The notes beneath the pieces were generated by a model. The model made no database searches. It had not been told where the DNA came from and was given only the letters and a program-made list of their open reading frames with translations. Positions 1-8,698 of a stretch of DNA of 64,000 nt are shown in pieces. Where the stretch lies: positions 248,001-312,000 of the forward strand of contig NW_015961954.1 in NCBI RefSeq assembly GCF_000497045.1, given 5' to 3'. This DNA is from Kalmanozyma brasiliensis GHG001 (taxonomy: Eukaryota; Basidiomycota; Ustilaginomycetes; Ustilaginales). Each line of letters begins with the position of its first letter. The stretch's first letter is position 1. The position numbers and the translations under genes are program-made.

Positions 1-2
1 AG

Positions 3-977
3 ACAAGCACGGACGACACCCTGCCTGTTGATGACTACGAGTCCGGTGCGGGCGACGCAGCTACCGTTAGCTATGACTGGCCGCTCAAAGAGCCCATCCG
101 CTTGCCTGTCCGACAGAGGTATCCCAACTCGCTGTACCTGAGTCTGCGGACCGACTCACGCTTGCCGGGACGCTCGCATCACCATGCGTGGGCGTTCGTG
201 CCACTCAATCGAGTTGCCGACGAGATGCGCATCCAACGTCGGATTCGCTTGTTCGAGACGTCGGACTGGGACGAGGTGGAGCAGGACGTGTTGCGCGCCA
301 CGAGCGATCCGAAGCTGCTGCAGACGCAAGACGATTCCGTCAAGTCCAAGCTGCTGCCCGTACTGGAAGATGTCTGCCACACGGGATCTGCCACGATCTC
401 CGACGAGGCGCTCCGAGCTGCCAATCTCAAAGCTGTGGGCTGGATCGAGATCGACATGATCTTCCACCGAGGCATTGCCCCAGAGCACCGATCCTGCACC
501 GCTGGCGATTCCGAAATGCGTTTCGCATTCGAGTCGTACATGACGCTGCTTGACGCAGGCGAACGAGCGCGACCTCGCACGCTAGCCTCCGAACGACGAT
601 CCCCCAGCAAAGCCGCCTCCACCCACCGCAGAACCGCATCCAACACCTCCGACCTCGGCCTCTCCACCTCGCAATCCGCCCAATTCGGAGAAGACGTCGG
701 CGACGACGACGACTCGCTCTACGCACAATCGCTCACCGAATCGCAGCTCGACGAATTGGCCTCCGACGCCGACTCGGACAGCCCAGAAGGCCGCCGTGCC
801 CAAGCCCGGGCTCTGCACAGAAACCAGCGCGGCGCCGCCCAGATCAAAGGCTTCCGCACGTTGACATGGATGAAGACCAACGCCGAGGATAGCATGGCCA
901 AGATGAAACGCCAGTTCGAGAGTAAGAAGTCCAAGCGGATCGGCAAGATGGAGGCTGAGGGGATTTCACATTTCTGA
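3..977 (+). CDS. 3' end of a gene of unknown function (5' truncated)
   Basis: The frame is open from the window edge to a TGA at 975-977, giving 324 visible residues; the true start lies upstream. The first ~170 residues look folded, with mixed hydrophobic and charged residues and aromatic patches such as WAFVPLNRVADEMRIQRRIR. The next ~85 residues are Ser- and acid-rich low complexity, including a DDDD run. The last ~40 residues are basic (QFESKKSKRIGKMEAEG). I do not recognise the family and see no catalytic motif, signal peptide or membrane segment. Codon use is like that of the neighbouring genes and the long frame is clean, so the coding call is firm although the function is unknown. Confidence 0.75.
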   Translation, partial: TSTDDTLPVDDYESGAGDAATVSYDWPLKEPIRLPVRQRYPNSLYLSLRTDSRLPGRSHHHAWAFVPLNRVADEMRIQRRIRLFETSDWDEVEQDVLRATSDPKLLQTQDDSVKSKLLPVLEDVCHTGSATISDEALRAANLKAVGWIEIDMIFHRGIAPEHRSCTAGDSEMRFAFESYMTLLDAGERARPRTLASERRSPSKAASTHRRTASNTSDLGLSTSQSAQFGEDVGDDDDSLYAQSLTESQLDELASDADSDSPEGRRAQARALHRNQRGAAQIKGFRTLTWMKTNAEDSMAKMKRQFESKKSKRIGKMEAEGISHF

Positions 978-2383
978 TGCGGACGGGCAAGCACGATGAT
1001 ATGTTGACGCTCATGATATCCAATTTCCTCGCGAATCGTCACCATCCAAACAGCGTGTCGATTGAGAAGAGTTTACAGTGATCGCCTGTGAGAGTGATGA
1101 CGGCGCAAGTGATACTGAGCAAGAGGGCCTCATTTGATGCAGTCTCGGTCTATTGACACGGGCGCTTCATCTTGTCATGGTGTCCTACTCGACGATGACC
1201 ACCTCCAGCACATGAAAGCATAAAAATGGTCGCTACTGTCAGAGGAAGTGACGGACCAGACGCTTGATAAGCGCACCTACTCCCATGATATCCAATGCGT
1301 TCGTCGTCACCAATCTGAGCCCCTGTGGCGTTTACAGGGGCGCAGCGTTCGACCGCGAAACTTAAGGCAGGAGCGTGTCGTTCTGAGGAATCAATACAAA
1401 GCACGGCAAGCCATCCATTGATATCCCATCCGATGCGTCGATCATCGCCTTGCGTAGCATACGAAGTTAGGACCGCGCTGCCATGATTGTCTGAAGGACT
1501 GATGACGCTTCCTGTAGTGACGGGGCGAGCGCTTCGACAACCGGAACAGCGGTCCGGCCGGCGTCTTGATCTCAAAATCGGCGATCCAACTCTTCGCTTG
1601 GCAGCCACGCTGCCCAAAAAGAAAGCCGAAGAGCTCAACAGACACGCCTATGACAACACTTTTTTCTGGAAATTTGGAATTTTGCCCCCTCCCGCCTAAG
1701 TGCAAGTTTGCCAAGCGAGCACGGCACAGCATCGATTACGCTGGGCTGCCTACAAATTTAGAAATGCTTTCCCCCTCAACTGGGCCGTGCGGCAGCGCAG
1801 GCGGCGCCCACTGGTGGTGGTGACTGATTGTGCGTGAGCTCTATCTTTCGCTTCGCGCCTCTCGCAAAACAGATTACCGCTCGTTGCTTTTCGTTCCTCA
1901 CCATCAACGTCGGCCCTCCGCTTCTCATCGGGCTTCCTGCGAGGACAAGTACACCACGAACGACGAATACATACCTAGCTACCAGCAGGCTTGAGGTGAT
2001 CGCACCACCGCCCGTCGAACGACTCTTCTTAGGCAAGAGCTCATCCGCATCACTTCTGCTCGGTCTATCGCGGCTTCCATCTCCGAGGCACTCTCACACA
2101 CGAAGAAAGCGGAACGACCGAGATCACGCACACCTTATAGTCCGCCTCGAACTCGGCTACCGACTCGAATAGCGGTATCGACTGCATCGGCGAAAGCGCT
2201 CAATCCGACAGCTCGCATCTTCAGCTCGGACATAAGAGCGCCTCCTACGGCTCCTGCGCTGATCATAGCTTTGCGATCGACACCCTGCGCGCACAGCATC
2301 TTTCTTTGATACGCAGCTGATCGAAGCGACCCTCTTCTATCTCCACCACATAGCATCGTCGACCCCGACTAGAATCGCCCGCC
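978..2383. other. Intergenic region upstream of the epimerase gene
   Basis: About 1.4 kb separate the unknown gene from the epimerase. Only short overlapping frames on both strands are present, with no consistent composition or recognisable domain. The last ~500 bases before the epimerase ATG are pyrimidine-rich on the + strand and probably hold its promoter and leader. I see no RNA gene or repeat here. Confidence 0.5.
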
Positions 2384-3310
2384 ATGCCAGCCACCAAGAT
2401 CGCCCCCTCGGTGCTCGCCTCGGACCTAGGCAACCTCAACTGCGAGTGTCAGCGCATGATCGATTCGGGCGCCGACTGGCTCCACATGGACATCATGGAC
2501 GGCCATTTCGTGCCCAACATCGTCATGGGTGCACCCGTCGTCGCCTCCGTGTCCAAAGCGGTACCGGAAATCTTCATGGACTGTCACATGATGGTTGCAG
2601 ATCCAGGACGGTGGGTGAAGGACATCAGCGAGGCGGGGGGCAAATCGTATACGTTCCATCTGGAGGCGACGGACGATCCGATGGATGTGGTACGACAGAT
2701 TCGTGCCACCAAGATGCGCGCTGCGGTGGCGATCAACCCTGGCACACCCGCCAGCGAGATCTCGGACGAACTGGGTAAAGCCGTCGACATGATCCTGGTC
2801 ATGACCGTCTGGCCCGGTGCGGGCGGTCAAAAGTTTATGAAGGAATGCATGCCCAAGGTCGCCGAGCTCCGCGCTCGGTTTCCGGACCTCGACGTCGAAG
2901 TCGACGGCGGTGTAGGTCCCAAGACCATCGACAGATGCGCCGACGCAGGCGCAAACATCATCGTCGCCGGAACCGCGATATTCAACCACCCAAGTCCGAA
3001 GGACGTCATCGCCTTCCTGCGCAGCAGATGCGACGAGGCACAGGAGCGAATCAAGAAGGAGAGGGAACGCATCGCACGCGGCGAACCAGTGGAACACGAG
3101 GTCAAGCATTATGAAGACGGCAGGAAGAGCGGTTGGCACAGTGGAGCCATCACACCGCTCAGTTACCCAAGGGTGTACATGAGCGCGAGCAAGAGGGAGA
3201 AGTTGAGAAGGGAGAGCCAGGGCGCGTTGGAGAGGGGAGAGAGGCCCAACATGGGCATGCTGCAGGGCATGAGCGGGTTGAGCATCACGCCTGCTGTGGA
3301 GGGCAAGTGA
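2384..3310 (+). CDS. RPE1: Ribulose-phosphate 3-epimerase with C-terminal extension
   Basis: This 308-residue protein should interconvert ribulose 5-phosphate and xylulose 5-phosphate in the non-oxidative pentose phosphate pathway. The TIM-barrel family motifs are in order: IAPSVLASD at 6-14, HMDIMDGHFVPN at 34-45, DCHMMV at 66-71, FHLEA at 91-95 and VEVDGGVG at 171-178. By family knowledge the metal and catalytic residues are H34, D36, H68 and D174, all present. The start ATG directly precedes the conserved N terminus. Two things are odd. The active-site loop reads MTVWPGAGGQ (140-149) where yeast and human enzymes have MTVEPGFGGQ. The barrel ends near residue 225, leaving an ~80-residue charged extension not found in the short homologues. 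The gene is intronless. The sequence just after the stop could encode a peroxisomal signal (see the separate entry). Confidence 0.95.
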   Translation: MPATKIAPSVLASDLGNLNCECQRMIDSGADWLHMDIMDGHFVPNIVMGAPVVASVSKAVPEIFMDCHMMVADPGRWVKDISEAGGKSYTFHLEATDDPMDVVRQIRATKMRAAVAINPGTPASEISDELGKAVDMILVMTVWPGAGGQKFMKECMPKVAELRARFPDLDVEVDGGVGPKTIDRCADAGANIIVAGTAIFNHPSPKDVIAFLRSRCDEAQERIKKERERIARGEPVEHEVKHYEDGRKSGWHSGAITPLSYPRVYMSASKREKLRRESQGALERGERPNMGMLQGMSGLSITPAVEGK

Positions 3311-3337
3311 CTCGCTGTGGGGAAGGCGAGGCTCTGA
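3311..3337 (+). other. Possible read-through extension ending in a peroxisomal PTS1
   Basis: Directly after the epimerase TGA (3308-3310) eight codons continue in frame, CTC GCT GTG GGG AAG (LAVGK) and GCG AGG CTC (ARL), followed by a second TGA at 3335-3337. Ala-Arg-Leu fits the PTS1 consensus of small residue, basic residue, Leu, and a Lys precedes it. The first stop is TGA followed by C, the leakiest eukaryotic context; TGA CTC differs by one base from the TGA CTA context known to promote read-through. The read-through product would be 317 residues. The sequence is directly seen; its function is an inference supported by the precedent of cryptic peroxisomal isoforms in Ustilago. Confidence 0.5.
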
Positions 3338-3510
3338 GGTCAGCCCACTCCAGAGCGAGATGCATATCGACACACACATGCACTCACGCCGTCGGCGAGC
3401 ATCACACCTTCCTAGAGCTTCTCTCTCGGTTCAATTTGAACTTCTTTGCATTTCGACATTTTGAAGAAGACTTGTGCCAAGGCGGACCGCGTGACCGTTT
3501 CGGAACGAGA

Positions 3511-5667
3511 TCAGGCATCGTCCGTATCGAGATTGTCGAGGAACCACTGGACACGCTGCGACTTGGTGTAGGGCACATACATGCCGCCCAACCTGAGCCG
3601 CTCGGCAGGTGGCACCAGGCGGACGGACAGCTTTTCGTCCGACGAGATTCCGCGGTTGGCGTGGGCGACGTCCTGATCGCTAGACGGAGGGGTCTGCTGA
3701 TATGCGATCTCGGAAACAAGGTTCTCGAGTCGGTGTCGTCTCTCTTGGCCTTCTAGCCTCTGATCCAGATCAGCCCCATTGGACAGCCACGGCGTGTCGC
3801 TCAGCAATTGCTGGTCTTGCCGCGTCCATCCGAAGGTGGTGCGGATCGAGTCGACGAGGTCGGCGCGAAAGGCTTTGGACTGCTTGGATTCGATGGCGCT
3901 GGGGATGATCCAGGGATTGAGCGAGGTAGTTGCGCTCTCGGATCGAGTTGCAGCTGACTTGTGGGCAGCCGCGGCTTTCGACGTGTGCGGCGGCGGTGCT
4001 CGCGCTTCGTTGTTCTGCGACGTTGTGTTGGTCCAGATGTCGTGTCTTTCCGCGGGCCAATCTGATCCGCCGTTCAGGCTCAATTTTGACATCGCGGAAG
4101 GGACAGTGCCAGCGGCTGGATTGTTGGCGGTCGCGGTCTGATCCACACCTTCGGCGCCAGGCACGGGGTCCCAGCAAAGATGTAGTTGTTGGAACTGATT
4201 GCATCCGAACGAGTTGAGAGCCGCCTGCTTAGATGTCGATGCCTCCCTGCTGTGCTGTCCGCCTGGATCCGGCTTGGAGAAGTGCCCAGCACCTCTGTGG
4301 GGAGCTGCGTGCCGCGGTCCGCTGTGCGTGAAGGACGCCGAGGGGTTCTCAGAATGGCTATGGGCGGCATTGCCACCCGTCGTCGAAAGCTCTTCGAAGA
4401 ACGGCTTCAATCGGCTGGCGGTGATCTCGCAAGGGCGGAAGGCGAATTTGCGAGTGTCGTAGCGGATCTTGGTGACGCCTTGCTGGAAGTCGGTCCAGAA
4501 GGAAGGTCGGATGCGACTGTATTCGTTTTCGAACGGGTCGAGCTCAGCCATCGTGGTGCTCTCGTCGGCGCTGCTCGCAGTTGCAGTTCCTGGCGCCAAA
4601 GGGTCGCTCCCCTCGACGTGGCGTCTCTTCCCTTTGGGATCCTCTGCTGGCCAAATGTACCATTTTGAAGCCAAAGCGTTTTGCTTTTCTTCGTGCGAAA
4701 GGCGCGGTGGCAGGCCGCTTAATTCGTGGTCAGCCATCTGGCGCAGGAATGACAGCGATCCGAAGCTTCCAGAACGCATCGCGTCGACCTCTTTGAAGGG
4801 CATCGAGATACCCGACAGCTCGCTCTTTGGGTCGATGCAGATGAAGTGTAGCGATCTGAGTCTCCTTCTGAACTGCTCGAGAGACGGTCGCCAGTTGCCA
4901 GAGCCGTCGGCACGCCAGAGAGCCTCTTGATGTGTATGTCGGATCCTTCCGGCATAGCTGATGGGATGCGGCGGAGTGTAAAGGATGCACTTGAGAGCGT
5001 CGTCGCCATCTGCCAGGCAGAGCATCTTGGCGGGCGAGACGGAATGAACCCTGAGCAGCTTGACTTCGACGGGCCCGAGGGCCAGGTAGTTGACATGTTG
5101 AAAGTGGCGCAAGATGCTATATACCCGATGCGGCAGATGACCGGGTCCGTGGACCAAGACATTGCTTGCGTCGAGATGCGGACATCGTTCTGCCCAGCAA
5201 GGCTTCATCTGCTGGTGCTTGGCCTGCAAGTTGAGGATCGTGCGAAGATCGGTGGGCGAGCCCGTGGAGGTGGTGAGTTTTGACGGGAGCGACTCCGGAA
5301 GCGTGTCGATGAAGAGGTTCTCGACGAATCTTGCCGGCTGACGAGATGGAAGCGATGTGAAGGTCTTGTCGCTCTGTGACGAGGGCCAAAGGGAGGGCGG
5401 GGGGTTCTCGACTATCTCCCACAAAGCTTCTATTTGACGGACATCGGTGCAGATGATAGTCCTCCATCGATCGGGCGCTGTCCATCTACAGACGAGCTTG
5501 GAGATATAGGCGCAGACGTGTGCCGTCTTATGATCCGTGGAGGCTGCCAGGCGAATGATGTGGTAGAGCAGCTCCAAGGGCAGCTTCCGAATACTCGAGT
5601 GACCGTCCTCGTAGGGCTGTGCGGCCGGCCCGCCGTCATGTCTCGCAATATCGCCGCAAGAAGCCAT
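3511..5667 (-). CDS. F-box-like protein of unknown target
   Basis: This intronless 718-residue protein is convergent with the epimerase gene. Near the N terminus (about residues 26-45) it has an F-box-like helix, RKLPLELLYHIIRLAAS, followed by conserved-looking CxYISKLVCRWTAPDRWRTI, the usual style of fungal F-box proteins that bind SKP1 in SCF ubiquitin ligases. The middle holds Leu-rich stretches (VYSILRHFQHVNYLALGPVE) that could be degenerate leucine-rich repeats. The last ~300 residues are Ser/Ala/Pro-rich and probably disordered, ending in a more conserved-looking segment (VPPAERLRLGGMYVPYTKSQ). I see no WD repeats or catalytic motif. The long frame is certain; the F-box assignment is tentative and no substrate can be proposed. 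Confidence 0.7.
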   Translation of the reverse strand: MASCGDIARHDGGPAAQPYEDGHSSIRKLPLELLYHIIRLAASTDHKTAHVCAYISKLVCRWTAPDRWRTIICTDVRQIEALWEIVENPPPSLWPSSQSDKTFTSLPSRQPARFVENLFIDTLPESLPSKLTTSTGSPTDLRTILNLQAKHQQMKPCWAERCPHLDASNVLVHGPGHLPHRVYSILRHFQHVNYLALGPVEVKLLRVHSVSPAKMLCLADGDDALKCILYTPPHPISYAGRIRHTHQEALWRADGSGNWRPSLEQFRRRLRSLHFICIDPKSELSGISMPFKEVDAMRSGSFGSLSFLRQMADHELSGLPPRLSHEEKQNALASKWYIWPAEDPKGKRRHVEGSDPLAPGTATASSADESTTMAELDPFENEYSRIRPSFWTDFQQGVTKIRYDTRKFAFRPCEITASRLKPFFEELSTTGGNAAHSHSENPSASFTHSGPRHAAPHRGAGHFSKPDPGGQHSREASTSKQAALNSFGCNQFQQLHLCWDPVPGAEGVDQTATANNPAAGTVPSAMSKLSLNGGSDWPAERHDIWTNTTSQNNEARAPPPHTSKAAAAHKSAATRSESATTSLNPWIIPSAIESKQSKAFRADLVDSIRTTFGWTRQDQQLLSDTPWLSNGADLDQRLEGQERRHRLENLVSEIAYQQTPPSSDQDVAHANRGISSDEKLSVRLVPPAERLRLGGMYVPYTKSQRVQWFLDNLDTDDA

Positions 5668-6163
5668 CGCAACGATGGTAAGAGGCTGCTATGGAGCTGA
5701 CGGATGAGACAGACGAGATCGCCATCGTTTTGTGATTGGCAGGATGAAGATGAAGCGGTAGTTGGCTCGGTCAACTTGAGCTCTTGGAAATCCACATGAT
5801 CTGCAGCCACAGCGCAAGCGATGGTCGCAGTTGAGGCCGATGCTGCTTTGAGTCCGTATTGGTTTGTGCGATGAAGAAGTCAAGAAGGAGTAGCCGAAAG
5901 CCAGCGTCTTATCGTGAAGGCGTGGGAAGGTGACTGCATCACAATTGACCAAAGCGCAGCTCTAAATTTCGGATATCTCCGACGATGTGATTCTCCAGTT
6001 TGTAGGGCCAGAAGCTTCCCTTGGCATCACATCGATCGAAGGCTTCGCACATCGCAGTGGCATGCTGCGCATTACATATGGCATCAAAGGGTGTTACTGG
6101 AATGGCTACTGTACAGAGAGTCGGTCGATGCCGCGTGTTGGCCCTTACGCTCGAGCACAACCT
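5668..6163. other. Intergenic region between the F-box-like and PYM genes
   Basis: About 500 bases hold the 3' flank of the PYM gene and the promoter of the F-box-like gene, both transcribed leftwards. I see only short unrelated frames and no repeat or RNA gene. Confidence 0.4.
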
Positions 6164-6964
6164 TCAATTTGGCTTCCCTTGCGCCGCGTTGCCCTTGTCA
6201 ATGCGAAGCGAGTCGAGCTCGTCCGCCAAGTCGTCTGCGGATGGACTTGACTTCGATGACGGCAAATCCCCCTTTGTCTGATTGGACTTGTCGCTGGCGT
6301 CTCCTTCGTCTTGATCACGAGCGTCCGGCTCAGCCGACGAATGCTGACTCTGCGTCGGCTGCACTGGTCTACGCAGTCGGGAGTTGCGCCAAGGCTTCGC
6401 CTCGGATGAGGAAGCCCCGGATGTGACGGTCGCACTCTTGTCGGAAGATGCGTCCTTCCTCGATGGTGTCTTTTGTGGCTCAAGCGGAGCGAAGTTGCCG
6501 CGCGGCCGTTGAGCTGTGTCTTTGCCCGGCGAAATCGTGGCCGAAGCTGCTGCACGGGATGTCCGAGTGGTATCGGCTAGGGCGGAAGGAATGGCACTTT
6601 GTGAGTCAGGTGATGTTGTGGAAGAAGAGGCGCCCGGTGTCGAAGCTGCGGGCGATGGTACGCTTCCTGGAACTGCTCGTCTACGAGCTTCTTCGGCTTC
6701 CCTTGCTCTCCCGGGGCGATAGCGAACCACGTCCTCCACCGGGGTGAAGCCAGGCCGCACCTTCCGCTCTTTCCGTATTCTGTTCATCAAGGGTGGAACC
6801 GGTCAGCTATAGGAATGTAAGCAGACTGAGGACGAAGCCATTGGCAATACTTACGATCCGTCCGCTCTTCTTGACTCTGGGATGACCCTCTGCTGCGTAT
6901 CAGCTCGCTGAACGATGCCTGCGGCCGATGCCTTGGGCTCTCTCGATGTCGACGCCGCGCTCAT
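6164..6964 (-). CDS. PYM1: PYM homologue (partner of Y14-Mago), two exons
   Basis: I joined exon 1 (6964-6855, complement) to exon 2 (6779-6164) across a 75-bp intron with donor GTAAGT and acceptor CAG. Exon 1 starts at an ATG giving MSAASTSREPKASAAG and contributes RVIPESRRADGS. The splice continues as IRKERKVRPGFTPVEDV. The joined motif (RVIPESRRADGS, then IRKERKVRPGF) matches the N-terminal Mago/Y14-binding signature of the PYM/WIBG family. PYM binds the exon junction complex and the small ribosomal subunit in the cytoplasm and removes the complex from translated mRNA. The rest is Ser/Ala/Arg-rich and disordered, with an acidic segment before the C terminus (ADDLADELDSLRIDKG). Total length is about 241 residues, near the family norm. 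The family call is strong; the C-terminal part is diverged. Confidence 0.85.
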
Positions 6965-7149
6965 GTTGGATAGATGCCCTTGATAATGACGGTCGATTCG
7001 GCGGGGTGTATGCGAGCAGAGATGAAAGTCTGCAGAAGAGCTGGAAGCTTCGGATCAGGAAGAAGCGGCCGCTTTTCATCTTGGACCCTGCATCTTTAGA
7101 CGTGGGCCAATCGGGCAGTCTGTGGATCGGCGCGTCTGAAGGATTTTGG

Positions 7150-7315
7150 GAATGACGGCGACTTGCAGCCTCAAACCTGGTGAAAGCCGACTTCTTGGGC
7201 TTCTGCCCGCAAGTGGCTTTCCCGTAGTGGTGACCTTCGGGCTGGGAGCTCGCCAAGGCAGGGCCCGCGCACCTCATCCGTGATGTTCCGCTGCAAGATG
7301 ACCTTGTTTCCTCTG
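7150..7315 (-). pseudogene. Decayed glutathione S-transferase fragment
   Basis: Read on the - strand, this stretch encodes GQKPKKSAFTRFEAASR in one frame, against GEKPQKSAFTRFEGETAR in the intact GST at 8699-9379. In the next frame just upstream it encodes NKVILQRNITDEVRGP, resembling the GST segment RAIVMQWLTHQLSGLGP. The frame changes between these two parts and no start, N-terminal domain or C-terminal end remains, so this is a broken relic of about 55 codons. It lies in the shared 5' region of PYM and the MAPEG gene, in opposite orientation to the intact GST 1.4 kb away. It is most simply an old inverted duplicate, or the remains of a divergent paralogue. Confidence 0.7.
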
Positions 7316-7493
7316 CGCTGATAATATCGTTTCGAGATCCGTGACTGATCAGCAGCAGCCACTGTCTGAACGGTTGTAGGGGCTCACTCAATCTGATAGC
7401 GTGGACGAATCGTGGACATCGCCGCTCCCTCTGACCACCACACCAAATCCCCAACCCCCACTAGCACCCATCGCAGAACGCATCACTCTCACG

Positions 7494-8066
7494 ATGAGCT
7501 CCATCACTGACAAGGCAGCCAACTTCATCTCGCGGGTCAACCCGCTCAAGGACCCTGGCTTTGCGCAGGATGCCTCGCGAGCCCTGCACTACAACTATGG
7601 CCCCGTCTCGATCCTGGCCGCCTTTGCCGGCTCGCACCTCTTGCTGCAGCACCGTCTGCCCATGCTCTTCTACGGCCTCGACCAGAACGTCTACCCGCGT
7701 GACGACCTGCGGGTCAACGGCGAGAAGCACGTCGCCTCGGGCAAGATCACCCAGGCTCAACTTCGCCGCCTCAAGCGATGGGAGGCTGCCCACTACAACG
7801 CCATCGAGAACCTTCCCATCTTTATCGGCTCCATCTTGTCGCTCCAGTTCGCCGGTGCTCCCAACCGCTTGATCAACCGCGTCGCTGGTGTCTACCTCAG
7901 TGCACGTGCTGCTTTCGCCGCGCTCTACATCTTCAACGAGGACGAGACACTCGCATACGCACGCACCGTCGCTTGGTGGACCGGCAACATCACCTGCATC
8001 TACGGCCTGGTCAAGGCTGCCAGGTTCTTGAACCATGGTGTAGCTGCCGGCAGCCCGGCTCTTTAG
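7494..8066 (+). CDS. MAPEG family membrane protein
   Basis: The 190-residue protein starts at the ATG giving MSSITDKAANF; a longer frame upstream has only GTG and no ATG. It carries the MAPEG signature RLKRWEAAHYNAIENLPIF (Arg, AHxN, ExxPxF) at about residues 91-110. There are four hydrophobic segments: SILAAFAGSHLLL, then IFIGSILSLQFAG, then VYLSARAAFAALYIF and VAWWTGNITCIYGLV. By family knowledge these are microsomal proteins that use glutathione (microsomal GST, leukotriene C4 synthase-like) or are related enzymes. Substrate cannot be read from sequence. It sits 630 bp upstream of a soluble GST on the same strand and near a GST relic, which supports a glutathione-related role. No intron is evident. 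Confidence 0.88.
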   Translation: MSSITDKAANFISRVNPLKDPGFAQDASRALHYNYGPVSILAAFAGSHLLLQHRLPMLFYGLDQNVYPRDDLRVNGEKHVASGKITQAQLRRLKRWEAAHYNAIENLPIFIGSILSLQFAGAPNRLINRVAGVYLSARAAFAALYIFNEDETLAYARTVAWWTGNITCIYGLVKAARFLNHGVAAGSPAL

Positions 8067-8698
8067 GAGCTTGTAGAATTCTAGGTATAGCTTCATTTTC
8101 AGGAAGGAATGATGGAATGACACCCTAATTCTCTCCAACTTGGCCTTGGCGTGATCTCCTGTAGGCCGGTCCTCGACATCCAATCTCTGGTTGCGGACCA
8201 TGAAAGCTCGTGTAAAGTCAGTGAGATCCGCTGCTGTCACGGCCGATTGATCTGATGAGCAGAGTTGGTCGAGAAGACTCGGACTCCAGCGTCATAAATC
8301 GCGCACGGATCAGAGAGGTTCGGCAAAGCAATTCGGCGACTGGCATTTCCGAGGAGGATCATTCGCCGGCATACACCTCCACCCGCTACGGCCGCACAGG
8401 CGGCAATCATGCTAGAAGGTGCTTTGGCTTTGCGTATGCGGCAGCTGCTCCTCGAGCGAACAACAGACATTTGGGATGCTGCACTGCGCAGGAGGATCGC
8501 CTTCGTGGTTCGCAATTCGGCGCTTAACTCCGAGGGCCTGTTGTGCTTGCCTCGTGACGAGGTCCGTGCCTCCCGTTCCACAATGCCTTCCCCGCGAATC
8601 TTCTGAGCTGAGAGTGAATATATAGACCCGCCACTGCGAACTTACACCATCTTCACTCCAGATGCTCCCACACACCAGCGATAGTCACATCCCTCAAC
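8067..8698. other. Intergenic region between the MAPEG and GST genes
   Basis: About 630 bases contain no convincing gene. The last ~80 bases before the GST ATG hold a TATA-like core (separate entry) and a C-rich leader. Confidence 0.4.
8618..8625 (+). promoter_or_regulatory. TATA-like element of the GST gene
   Basis: The octamer ATATATAG lies 73 bases before the GST ATG and is followed by a C-rich leader without an upstream ATG, a plausible core promoter spacing. This is positional inference only. Confidence 0.45.

Noticed and set aside
2426..3379. 317-codon - strand frame opposite the epimerase
   Set aside because: Antisense to a conserved enzyme; His/Asp/Val-rich shadow composition.
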